A DNA stretch of 64,000 nucleotides, from NCBI GenBank assembly GCA_002729525.1, contig PBYI01000034.1, positions 81,854 to 145,853 on the forward strand. Reading direction: 5' to 3'. The notes under the pieces are model-generated. The model made no database searches and was not told the origin of the DNA. It was given only the letters and a program-made list of their open reading frames with translations. How positions within the stretch are numbered: position 1 is the stretch's first letter; each line of letters begins with the position of its first letter. A program made the translations under genes and the position numbers. This stretch comes from Nocardioides sp. Its GTDB lineage: Bacteria > Actinomycetota > Actinomycetes > Propionibacteriales > Nocardioidaceae. This document shows, piece by piece, positions 7,727-16,025 of the stretch.

Positions 7727-8173
7727 TCAGCCCAGCTGCTCGACCCGCTGCTTGAGCCCCTTCAGCGCGGTGTCGATGAGGATCTTCTCGCCCTTGCGCT
7801 TGATCATCCCGATCATCGGGATGGAGACGTCGAGGGCCAGGCGGTAGGTGACCTCGGTCGACCCGCCCAGGTCACGCAGCACGTAGGCGCCGTCGAGCGC
7901 GCGGAGCATCTTGCCCTCGACGAGGGTCCAGGTGACCTCGCGGTCGCCGTCCCAGACGTAGGCCAGCGTGTACTCGTCCTTGACCGGGGAGACGTCGAGG
8001 GCGAAGAACACCTCGCGGGCGCGGTCGCCCTGCTCGCCGTCGTACGTCGAGCGCACCTCGGCGGTCTTCACGCCCTTGGCCCACTCCGGGTACGCCGGGA
8101 AGTCGGCGATCACCGCCATGACCTGCGACGGAGTGGCGTCGACGACGATCGAGGAGGTGGTCTGGTCGGCCAC
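7727..8173 (-). CDS. SRPBCC (polyketide cyclase/START-like) family protein
   Basis: This 148-residue protein matches the SRPBCC hydrophobic-pocket fold. It shows the opening SIVVDATPSQVMAVIADFPAYPEWAKGVKTAEV, the typical first strand, helix and Trp of this family, and a long C-terminal helix (KILIDTALKGLKQRVEQLG). It probably binds a lipid or other hydrophobic ligand. It is first in the operon. A GGGGGAG ribosome site sits just before the GTG at 8173. It corresponds in order to Rv2185c of M. tuberculosis, an SRPBCC protein. The ligand and any interaction with the ArsA-like ATPase are unknown. Confidence 0.88.
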   Translation of the reverse strand: MADQTTSSIVVDATPSQVMAVIADFPAYPEWAKGVKTAEVRSTYDGEQGDRAREVFFALDVSPVKDEYTLAYVWDGDREVTWTLVEGKMLRALDGAYVLRDLGGSTEVTYRLALDVSIPMIGMIKRKGEKILIDTALKGLKQRVEQLG

Positions 8174-8307
8174 GTCTCCCCCTTCCTCGGGTTGCGGTGA
8201 TGCGGGTTCGTCGGCGCGGTCCGCCGCCGCCGGGAGGCTACCGGATAGCGTGCCCAGCGCACGTGCTCGCGGCCACCCCGGCCGCCGTGGGAAAGGGTGA
8301 GGCGAAG

Positions 8308-10188
8308 GTGCGGGAGTACTCCACGCCGTCGGTGCCGCGGCAGCGCGACGACTCGCTCACCGACGCGCTGGTCCGCCACGCCGACGAGCGCCCGGACGCC
8401 CCACTGCTGGCCCGTCGCACGCCCGACGCGCCGCCGGAGGCGCCCTGGGACGAGGTCGACGCCGCCGACCTCGCCGACGAGGTGCGCCGTGCCGCCGCGG
8501 GCCTCCTCGCCGCCGGTGTCGAGCCGGGTGACCGGGTCGCCCTGCTGTCGCGCACCCGGTGGGAGTGGATGGTTCTCGACCTGGCCGTCTGGTGGGTCGG
8601 CGGCGTCTCGGTACCGGTCTTCGAGTCCGCGCCCGAGCGGCACGTCGCTGCGGTCGTGCGCGCCGCCCGACCCGACGTCGTCGTGGTCGAGCGGCCCGAG
8701 CAGGCCACCCTCGTCGCGGCGGCCCGTCCCGACGACGCCCGGGAGGACGGCAGCGTCGTGGCCGGGTGGACGCCCCGGCACGTCTGGTCCATCGACGGGG
8801 ACGGCGAGGCGGACCACGGCGTCCTCGACCTCCTCGGGACGCTCGGCGCGGAGGTCGACCCGCAGGCGCTGGAGGAGCGGCGTACGTCGGTCGGCCCGGA
8901 CGATCCCGCGACCATCGTGTTCGGCTCCGGTTCCCGTCCGCGCGGCGTGGTGCTCACCCACGGTCACCTCGCGACCGACGCGGCCCTCGTCGCGCACGAG
9001 CTCGGCCCGGACCTGCTCGGACCGCAGGCCGCGACCCTGGTGATCCTGCCCCTGGCGCACGTGCCCGCCCGGGTCGTCCAGGTCGCCTGCCTGCAGCAGG
9101 GCGCGCTGGTCGGGCACGCGGCGGGCACCAACCGGCTCTGGCCGGCGATGCGCTCGTTCCGGCCGACGTTCCTCCTCGGCGTGCCGCGGGTCTTCGAGAC
9201 CCTCTTCAACAGCGCCTCCCAGCGCGCCGCCGCAGCCGGACGGGGCCGGGTCTTCGACCGCGGCGCCGAGACCGCGATCGCCTACTCCCGCAGTCTGGAC
9301 CCGCTCGCGCCCGTCGGGCGCCGCGGCGCCCGGATCGGTGGGCGGGTCGGTGGGACGTCCGTCCGGGCCCGTCGCCGCGTGATGGAGCGGATGGTCTACG
9401 CCGACCTGCGTGAGGAGATGGGCGGTCGGCTCGCCTGGGGGATGTCCGGCGGAGCGCCGCTCGGCGACCGGCTCGGCCACTTCTTCCGTGGCATCGGCAT
9501 CCCCGTCCTTGAGGGGTACGGCCTCTCCGAGACCACCGGGACGATCACCCTCAACTCCCCCGACGCCCACAAGGTCGGCACGGTCGGCCGCCCGCTGCCC
9601 GGCAGCGCGGTCCGCGTCGCCGACGACGGCGAGCTGCTCTTCCGCGGACCGACCGTCTTCGAGGGCTACTGGGGCGACCCCGGCGCCACCCGTGAGGTGC
9701 TCCGTGCCGACGGCTGGCTGCACTCCGGCGACCTCGGGGAGGTCGACGACGAGGGCTTCGTGCGCGTCACCGGCCGCACCCAGGAGATCATCGTGACCGC
9801 CGGCGGCAAGCAGGTCGCTCCGACGGCCCTCGAGGACCGGCTGCGGGCCCATCCTCTCGTCAGCCAGGCGCTCGTCGTCGGCGACGGCCGCCCGTTCGTC
9901 GGCGCGCTGGTGACCCTCGACCGCGACGCCCTCGCCATCTGGGCCGAGCAGCACGGTCTGCGTGGCTCGCCCCGCGACCTGGCCGGGCACCCCGACGTGG
10001 TCGCGGCCGTCCAGGAGGCGGTCGACGACGTCAACGCGGCGGTGTCGCAGGCCGAGTCGATCCGCCACGTCCGGGTGCTCCCCGACGACTGGAGCGAGGA
10101 GCGCGGACAGCTCACGCCGAGCCTCAAGCTGCGTCGCAACGTGGTCGTGCGGCAGTTCCGCGACGAGATCGCAGCGCTCTACCTCTGA
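8308..10188 (+). CDS. AMP-forming long-chain acyl-CoA ligase homologue with abnormal A3 loop
   Basis: This is a 626-residue member of the adenylate-forming long-chain fatty-acid-CoA ligase family, in the position of FadD15 (Rv2187). A5 (YGLSETTGTI), A7 (LHSGDLGEVDDEG), A8 (GRTQEIIVTAGGKQVAP) and the A10 lysine region (LTPSLKLRR) are all present. However, the A3 phosphate loop, normally YTSGTTGxPKG, reads FGSGSRPRG (residues 205-213): two residues shorter, without the TTG, and with Arg in place of Lys. The frame is intact, so this is not a sequencing frameshift. Activity may be altered or lost. GTG 8308 is preferred for its AAGGGTGAGG ribosome site. It is divergent from the SRPBCC operon. Confidence 0.85.
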   Translation: MREYSTPSVPRQRDDSLTDALVRHADERPDAPLLARRTPDAPPEAPWDEVDAADLADEVRRAAAGLLAAGVEPGDRVALLSRTRWEWMVLDLAVWWVGGVSVPVFESAPERHVAAVVRAARPDVVVVERPEQATLVAAARPDDAREDGSVVAGWTPRHVWSIDGDGEADHGVLDLLGTLGAEVDPQALEERRTSVGPDDPATIVFGSGSRPRGVVLTHGHLATDAALVAHELGPDLLGPQAATLVILPLAHVPARVVQVACLQQGALVGHAAGTNRLWPAMRSFRPTFLLGVPRVFETLFNSASQRAAAAGRGRVFDRGAETAIAYSRSLDPLAPVGRRGARIGGRVGGTSVRARRRVMERMVYADLREEMGGRLAWGMSGGAPLGDRLGHFFRGIGIPVLEGYGLSETTGTITLNSPDAHKVGTVGRPLPGSAVRVADDGELLFRGPTVFEGYWGDPGATREVLRADGWLHSGDLGEVDDEGFVRVTGRTQEIIVTAGGKQVAPTALEDRLRAHPLVSQALVVGDGRPFVGALVTLDRDALAIWAEQHGLRGSPRDLAGHPDVVAAVQEAVDDVNAAVSQAESIRHVRVLPDDWSEERGQLTPSLKLRRNVVVRQFRDEIAALYL

Positions 10189-10360
10189 CCCCGGCGGGCA
10201 CGGCCGTCCGCCCGCGCGCGACGCGCGTCACGGCGGCGTACCCCGCTGACCTGCGGAAACGTCTCAGGAGCCTCACGAGTCACGTCCGCCACCCTGGTAC
10301 CGCACGCGAGACGCCCAGGACCAATTGCCCCGAAGGAGTGCCAGCCGGTCCCGGCGGCCC

Positions 10361-10413
10361 TAGAGTTGGCGGCGGGGGACGGGGATGTTCCTGGCGTGCC
10401 GAGACGTCGGCAC
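10361..10413 (+). promoter_or_regulatory. Probable promoter and leader of the tad operon
   Basis: A TAGAGT hexamer at 10361-10366 could be a -10 box, giving a leader of about 60 bases before cpaB. The leader holds an inverted repeat GTGCCGA-GACG-TCGGCAC (10396-10413). The ribosome site GGAGGG lies at 10423-10428. No convincing -35 is seen. The rest of the 248-base gap (10189-10436) holds nothing else I can name. Confidence 0.35.
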
Positions 10414-10436
10414 CGCACACGTGGAGGGCTCGACAC

Positions 10437-11195
10437 ATGGACCGACGCAGGGTGCTGCTGGTGGTGGCTGTCGTCATCGCGGCGATGGGCGCGGCCCTGG
10501 TGTTCGTCTACGCGCAGAACGCCGACGACCGCGCGCAGGAGCAGGTCGCCGAGCAGCTCTCCACCCAGCAGATCCTCGTCGCCACCCAGGTCATCCAGCC
10601 CGGCGAGGCCGCCGCCGACGCGGCCGCCGCGGGCAAGATGCTGCTCCAGGAGGTCCCTCAGGAGCAGGTCGTCGCCGGCGCCACGGGCGACGGACGCGAC
10701 TTCACCGACCAGGTCGCCCTCACCACGATCTACCCCGGCGAGCAGGTGATCACCCAGAAGTTCGGGTCGATCGCCGACGTCGAGGCCAGCGCCTCGCTGC
10801 CGCTGCCGGAGGGCAAGGTCGGCGTCGCCGTCGTGCTCGACGACCAGGCCCGGGTCAGCGGCTTCACCAAGCCCGGCACCCGCGTCGGCATGCTCATCAC
10901 CGGCACGTTCCCGCCGGCGACGACGCCCGAGACCCGGCTGATGCTCGACAACGTGCAGATCCTCGCCACCGGCCTGGTCACCATCAACCAGCAGCCGACG
11001 GTCGAGGGCGAGCCCGCGGCACCGGCGACCGACAGCGCGCCGCTCAGCCAGTACGTCCTCGCCCTCACCCCGCGCGACGCGGCCCGGCTGGAGTTCGCCC
11101 AGACCCTCGGCGAGCTGAGCCTGGTGCTGCTGCCGTCGGACGAGACGCTCAAGATCGGCGACCCGATCACCTCCGACACGCTCTTCGACGAGTAG
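10437..11195 (+). CDS. cpaB: CpaB/RcpC-type pilus assembly protein
   Basis: This 252-residue protein has the CpaB/RcpC layout: an N-terminal membrane anchor (RRVLLVVAVVIAAMGAALVFVYA, about 4-26), then a SAF-like beta domain with the repeating pattern QQILVATQVIQPGE and QVALTTIYPGEQVI, and a C-terminal RcpC domain (GKVGVAVVLDDQARVSGFTKPGTRVGMLITG). In Tad systems it acts outside the membrane in pilus assembly. GGAGGG lies 8 bases before the chosen ATG. It is the first gene of the tad cluster; cpaE starts 5 bases after its stop. The family assignment is firm and the exact mechanical role is not. Confidence 0.9.
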   Translation: MDRRRVLLVVAVVIAAMGAALVFVYAQNADDRAQEQVAEQLSTQQILVATQVIQPGEAAADAAAAGKMLLQEVPQEQVVAGATGDGRDFTDQVALTTIYPGEQVITQKFGSIADVEASASLPLPEGKVGVAVVLDDQARVSGFTKPGTRVGMLITGTFPPATTPETRLMLDNVQILATGLVTINQQPTVEGEPAAPATDSAPLSQYVLALTPRDAARLEFAQTLGELSLVLLPSDETLKIGDPITSDTLFDE

Positions 11196-11200
11196 GTCCC

Positions 11201-12403
11201 ATGCCCATCCTCGTCGAACCCGACAGCGCCGCGCTGGCCTCGTTGCTCAAGGCGATGCCGCCCGGCTCGCACGGCGTCACGTCCCCGGACCGGATGCTGG
11301 CGTGGCTCGACCAGCACCCCGACGAGTACGTCGTCGCGCTGGGCCCCGGCATGGAGCTCGAGGTCGCCCTCAAGGTCTGCGAGGACCTCCGCACCGCGCG
11401 TCCGACCGTCAGCGTGGTGCTCGCGGTCGGCGCGCTCGACACCTTCCTGCTCACCCGGGCGATGCAGTCCGGCGTCCGCGACGTCGTCCAGGCCGACGAC
11501 CCCGACGCCGTCGCGGGCGCGATCCGCCGCGCGCACCAGCTCTTCACCGCGCTGCGCGGGCCCTCGGGTGCGCGCAGCCTCGGCCGTGTGGTCACCGTCT
11601 TCTCACCCAAGGGCGGCGTCGGCAAGACCACGATGGCGGTCAACCTCGCCCTCGCCCTCACCGATCGCGGTGCCCGCAAGGTGTGCCTGGTCGACCTCGA
11701 CCTCGCCTTCGGCGACGTCGCGATCACCATGCAGCTCTTCCCGACGCACTCCATCGAACAGGCCGTCGGCTCCGAGGACTCCCTCGACATGCCGATGCTC
11801 GACGGACTGCTCACCCGGCACCAGGACTCCCTCATGGTGCTCGCCGCTCCCCCGCACCCGGACGTGCGCGAGCGGATCTCGCCGGTGCTGATCGCCCGGA
11901 TCCTGCGCACGCTGAAGGAGGAGTTCGACTTCGTCGTGGTCGACACGGCACCGAACTTCGACGACCAGGTGCTCACGGCACTCGACGAGACCGACGAGTG
12001 CGTCATCGTCGCCACCCTCGACGTCCCCACCCTCAAGAACGTCAAGGTCGCGCTGGAGACCCTGGAGATGCTCAACATCGCCAGCGGCCACCGCCACCTG
12101 CTCCTCAACCGCGCCGACGAGGCGGTCGGCATCGGGGCCGACAAGGTCCAGGCGATCCTCGGCATGGAGGTCACCGCGAAGGTCGCCTCGTCAGTCGACG
12201 TCGCTGCGGCGACCAACTCGGGCAACCCGATCGTGGCCGACCAGCCCGGGCACCCCTCCAGCCAGGCCGTGATGGCGCTCGCCTCGGCGCTGACCGGTCA
12301 GCCGGTGGCGCCGGAGGGCTCCGGCGACTCCGGTTCCTCCGCCCCCGCGGCCGCCGGCGAGAAGTCGCGGCGGTCGCTCTTCGGACGCCGACGGGAGTCC
12401 TGA
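11201..12403 (+). CDS. cpaE: CpaE/TadZ-like pilus localisation ATPase
   Basis: This 400-residue protein has a receiver-like N-terminal domain (about 1-125) without a clear phospho-acceptor set, followed by a MinD/ParA-type ATPase. The deviant Walker A is KGGVGKTT (140-147), LVDLDLAFGDVA is Walker A-prime, and FVVVDTAPNFDDQVL is Walker B. This matches CpaE/TadZ, which positions the Tad apparatus at the membrane. The C-terminal 40 residues are Ser/Gly/Ala-rich and end in a basic RRSLFGRRRES tail that may contact membrane lipid. It is followed at one base by cpaF, so it is probably co-transcribed and translationally coupled. Confidence 0.92.
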   Translation: MPILVEPDSAALASLLKAMPPGSHGVTSPDRMLAWLDQHPDEYVVALGPGMELEVALKVCEDLRTARPTVSVVLAVGALDTFLLTRAMQSGVRDVVQADDPDAVAGAIRRAHQLFTALRGPSGARSLGRVVTVFSPKGGVGKTTMAVNLALALTDRGARKVCLVDLDLAFGDVAITMQLFPTHSIEQAVGSEDSLDMPMLDGLLTRHQDSLMVLAAPPHPDVRERISPVLIARILRTLKEEFDFVVVDTAPNFDDQVLTALDETDECVIVATLDVPTLKNVKVALETLEMLNIASGHRHLLLNRADEAVGIGADKVQAILGMEVTAKVASSVDVAAATNSGNPIVADQPGHPSSQAVMALASALTGQPVAPEGSGDSGSSAPAAAGEKSRRSLFGRRRES

Positions 12404-12404
12404 C

Positions 12405-14057
12405 GTGAGCACCCTCTCCGAGCGCCTCGCCGCGGCCCGCCGGGCGAGCGAGAAGGCCGCCAAGGACGTCGACCAGCCTCCGCCCCCCGTCGACGGGGAG
12501 GACAGCCCCACGGTCCAGGCGCCCGCCGTCGGCTCCGACCCGCTCGCGCCCGCGCCGTCGCACGCTGCTCCGTCCGCGCCGTCCGCTCCCCCGCCGGCCG
12601 GATCCGCCGGCCCCTCGGCGGGCGCGACCGCTCGTCACGCGGCCCCCTCCTCGCCGACCACGACCGGCGCCTCGTCGACCGCCGGGTCGCGGGCAGCCAC
12701 CCCCGGCACCTCTGCCGGGGCCTCTGCCGCGTCCCGCACGGCCCGGCGCGACGAGCCCGGACGCCGCTCGATCGCACCCCAGAACGACCGCCTCAACGAG
12801 ATCAAGAGCAGCGTCAACGTCGAGCTCCTGCGCCAGCTCGGTCCACAGCTCTACGAGGCCGACATGGACCAGGCCGAGCTCGACCAGCGCGTGCGCGGCG
12901 TGCTCGCCGACGTGCTGTCGTCGCAGGACCGGCCGCTCAGCACCAGCGACCGGGCCCGCATCACGCAGGAGATCAGCGACGACATCCTGGGCTACGGCCC
13001 CATCGAGCCCTACCTGCGCGACCCGGACGTCTCCGAGGTCATGGTCAACGGCCACGCGTCGGTGTGGCTGGAGCGCAAGGGTCGCCTGGTCCCGGCCGAC
13101 GCCGTCTTCAACGACGAGGCGCACCTGCGCCGCATCATCGACAAGATCGTGTCGCGCATCGGTCGTCGCGTCGACGAGTCCAGCCCGATGGTCGACGCCC
13201 GCCTCCCCGACGGCAGCCGCGTCAACGCCGTCGTACCGCCGCTCGCCGTGGACGGCTCCGCGCTGACCATCCGGAAGTTCGCCGCCGACCCGCTGACCGT
13301 CAACGACCTGATCTCCTTCGGGTCGCTGTCGCCGCAGACGGCCGACTTCCTCGACGCGTGCGTCCGGGGCCGGCTCAACGTGATCGTCTCCGGCGGCACC
13401 GGTGCGGGCAAGACGACCACGCTCAACGTGCTGTCGTCGTTCATCCCCGGCGACGAGCGGATCGTCACCATCGAGGACGCCGCCGAGCTGCAGCTCAAGC
13501 AGGACCACGTGGTCCGGCTGGAGTCACGCCCGGCCAACATCGAGGGCAAGGGCTCGGTCACCATCCGCGACCTGGTCAAGAACAGCCTCCGCATGCGGCC
13601 CGACCGCATCATCGTCGGCGAGGTCCGTGACGCCTCCGCGCTCGACATGCTCCAGGCGATGAACACCGGTCACGACGGCTCGATCTGCACCCTGCACTCC
13701 AACGGTCCCCGCGACACGCTCTCGCGCATGGAGACGATGGTGCTGATGGCCGGCATGGACCTCCCGATCCGAGCGATCCGCGAGCAGGTCGCGTCGGCCG
13801 TCGACCTGGTGGTGCACCAGTCGCGCCTCAAGGACGGCTCGCGCCGGATCACCCACATCACGGAGGTGGAGCGGATGGAGGGCGACATCATCACGCTCCA
13901 GGACGTCTTCGTGTGGGACAACTCCGCCGGCTTCGACGCCGAGGGCAACGCGCTGGGCCGGCTCAGGTCCACCGGGCTGCGGCCGAAGTTCCTGGAGAAG
14001 ATGGCCCACCACAACGTGACCGTCGACCCGATGATCTTCCACGCCGACCGGATGTGA
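12405..14057 (+). CDS. tadA: CpaF/TadA secretion ATPase
   Basis: This 550-residue type II/IV secretion ATPase powers Flp pilus assembly. The first 125 residues are a low-complexity Ala/Pro/Ser/Thr-rich extension not needed for the fold. The N-terminal CpaF domain follows (LNEIKSSVNVELLRQLG), then RIIDKIVSRIGRRVDESSPMVDARLPDGSR. Walker A is GGTGAGKTTT around residue 329, the Asp box is RIVTIEDAAELQL, and Walker B is RPDRIIVGEVRD. A conserved HDGSICTLHSN His box completes the set. GTG 12405 lies one base after the cpaE stop, and its own stop overlaps the next start as GTGA. The cytosolic hexamer role is family knowledge. Confidence 0.95.
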   Translation: MSTLSERLAAARRASEKAAKDVDQPPPPVDGEDSPTVQAPAVGSDPLAPAPSHAAPSAPSAPPPAGSAGPSAGATARHAAPSSPTTTGASSTAGSRAATPGTSAGASAASRTARRDEPGRRSIAPQNDRLNEIKSSVNVELLRQLGPQLYEADMDQAELDQRVRGVLADVLSSQDRPLSTSDRARITQEISDDILGYGPIEPYLRDPDVSEVMVNGHASVWLERKGRLVPADAVFNDEAHLRRIIDKIVSRIGRRVDESSPMVDARLPDGSRVNAVVPPLAVDGSALTIRKFAADPLTVNDLISFGSLSPQTADFLDACVRGRLNVIVSGGTGAGKTTTLNVLSSFIPGDERIVTIEDAAELQLKQDHVVRLESRPANIEGKGSVTIRDLVKNSLRMRPDRIIVGEVRDASALDMLQAMNTGHDGSICTLHSNGPRDTLSRMETMVLMAGMDLPIRAIREQVASAVDLVVHQSRLKDGSRRITHITEVERMEGDIITLQDVFVWDNSAGFDAEGNALGRLRSTGLRPKFLEKMAHHNVTVDPMIFHADRM

Positions 14058-16024
14058 GCACGACGGTGCAGCACACGCTCCCGGCGACGACGCCGGCCCC
14101 GCTCCGGGCGACCCTCCTGGTCCTGCTGGCCGGGATCCTCGCCGGGGTCGCGGTGGCGCTCGGGTCCGGCCCGGCGACGGCGGCCGACGGCACCATCGCG
14201 TACGTCGAGCGCACCGACGCCGGTCTCCGGGTCACCGTCGACGTACCGGCCGGGGCCGAGGTCGACCTCGCCGGCGTGACCGCGGCGGTCGAGGGCACGC
14301 CGTACCCGGCCAGCGCGGAGCGCGTCGCCGACTCCGCCGACCGGGTGCAGCGCACCACGGTGCTGGCTATCGACACCAGCGACTCGATGGAGGGCACCCG
14401 GTTCACGGCGGCCCAGGCCGCGGCCGAGAGCTTCCTGCAGGTCGTCCCGGACGACGTCCGCGTCGGCATCGTCACCTTCGCCGGCACCGTCACCACGCCG
14501 CTCGAGCCGACCACCGACCGCGACGAGGCCCGCACGGTGCTCGCTGGGCTGACCCTGAGCCGCGGCACCCAGCTGTACGACGGTGTCGTCGACGCGGTCG
14601 CGCTCGCCACCGCCGACGAGGGTCAGGGCAGCGTGCTCGTGCTCTCCGACGGTGCGGACACCGGCAGCACGCCGATCGAGGACGTCGTCACCGCCGTCGA
14701 GGACGCCGCCGTCCCGGTCGACGTCGTGGCGCTCGAGCAGTCCCGCCAGGCGCGTCAGGGCCTCGAGCAGCTCACCGGCCCGCTCGGCGACGTCGTCGCG
14801 GCCGACAGCGAGGCGCTGGCCGCGGCGTTCGCGGCCGAGGCCGAGGGCCTGGCCCGCCAGGTGTCGGTGCGCATCGAGGCACCCGCCGACGTCGTCGCGG
14901 ACCAGGTCTCGATCGCCGTCACGCTGCCCTCCGACGCCGGTCCTGTCACCGCGCGGTCGACGCTGCCCGCCTCGGAGGAGGCGGTCGCCGATCCCGGAGC
15001 GGTCTTCGACACGATCCCCGCGGTGCAGCCGAGCACGGTGGCCGTGGACGCGCCCGACTGGATCAAGCCCGTCGGGATCGCGGTGTTCGCCCTCGGCCTC
15101 CTCGTGGCCGCGGTGATGCTCGTCCCGGCCCGTCCGGCGGCACTGACCGTCGAGGAGCGCGTGTCGACCTACACCTCGACGTTCGGCGCTCCCCCGACTG
15201 CGGAGAAGGCGCCGGCGGAGCCCGCCCTCAAGCCGGCCAGCGACGCCGCGGCCGCGGTCCTGCGTCGCAACCGCGGCCTGGAGGAGCGGATCGGACGCCG
15301 GCTGGAGACCGCCGGCAGCGACCTCAAGGCCGCCGAGTTCCTGCTCCTGCAGGTCGGTGTGCTGGTCGTCAGCGGCCTGCTGGGGCTACTGATCGGCCGC
15401 GGCAACATCGTCGTCGGGCTGATCTTCCTCGGCCTCGGCTTCGCGGCGCCGTACGTCTACCTCCGGATGTCGGCGTCGCGGCGGAAGAAGAAGTTCGAGT
15501 CGCTCCTGCCCGAGACGCTGCAGCTGATGTCGGGCTCGCTGTCCGCCGGCCTGTCGCTCCTGCAGTCGGTCGACACCGTCGTCCGCGAGGGCGGCGAGCC
15601 GGTCGCCTCGGAGTTCCGCCGGGTGCTCATCGAGACCCGGCTGGGGGTCTCCCTCGAGGACGCCCTGGAGAATCTCGCGCAGCGCTTCGAGAGCAAGGAC
15701 TTCGCCTGGGTCGTCATGGCGATCAAGATCCAGCGGCAGGTGGGCGGCAACCTCGCGGAGCTGCTCAACACCGTGGCGGAGACGATGAGGGAGCGGGAGT
15801 ACATCCGCCGTCAGGTCAGCGCTCTGTCGGCCGAGGGCAAGCTGTCCGCCGCAGTGCTGGGCGGCCTCCCACCGGTGTTCCTGCTGTACCTGACGCTGAC
15901 CTCACGCGACTACGTGGCGCCCCTGTTCACCGACGTCCGCGGCATCATCATGCTGGTCGGCGGCGCTCTATGGCTGGGCGTCGGAATCTTCTGGATGAGC
16001 AAGCTGGTCAAGGTGGAGGTGTGA
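14054..16024 (+). CDS. tadB: vWA domain-TadB fusion protein
   Basis: This 656-residue protein joins two functions. After a signal-like hydrophobic segment (about 16-45) comes a von Willebrand factor A domain with an intact MIDAS start DTSDS (Asp107, Ser109, Ser111), then VLSDGADTGS. A transmembrane helix lies at about 339-359. Two more helices follow near 430-475, then a type II secretion F domain (LLPETLQLMSGSLSAGLSLL to GNLAELLNTVAETMRERE) and two C-terminal helices. The topology puts the vWA domain outside and the TadB F domain inside. TadB normally lacks the vWA part. The GTG at 14054 overlaps the cpaF stop by 4 bases. The external domain may bind a pilin or surface ligand, which is inference. 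Confidence 0.9.
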   Translation: MSTTVQHTLPATTPAPLRATLLVLLAGILAGVAVALGSGPATAADGTIAYVERTDAGLRVTVDVPAGAEVDLAGVTAAVEGTPYPASAERVADSADRVQRTTVLAIDTSDSMEGTRFTAAQAAAESFLQVVPDDVRVGIVTFAGTVTTPLEPTTDRDEARTVLAGLTLSRGTQLYDGVVDAVALATADEGQGSVLVLSDGADTGSTPIEDVVTAVEDAAVPVDVVALEQSRQARQGLEQLTGPLGDVVAADSEALAAAFAAEAEGLARQVSVRIEAPADVVADQVSIAVTLPSDAGPVTARSTLPASEEAVADPGAVFDTIPAVQPSTVAVDAPDWIKPVGIAVFALGLLVAAVMLVPARPAALTVEERVSTYTSTFGAPPTAEKAPAEPALKPASDAAAAVLRRNRGLEERIGRRLETAGSDLKAAEFLLLQVGVLVVSGLLGLLIGRGNIVVGLIFLGLGFAAPYVYLRMSASRRKKKFESLLPETLQLMSGSLSAGLSLLQSVDTVVREGGEPVASEFRRVLIETRLGVSLEDALENLAQRFESKDFAWVVMAIKIQRQVGGNLAELLNTVAETMREREYIRRQVSALSAEGKLSAAVLGGLPPVFLLYLTLTSRDYVAPLFTDVRGIIMLVGGALWLGVGIFWMSKLVKVEV

Positions 16025-16025
16025 C

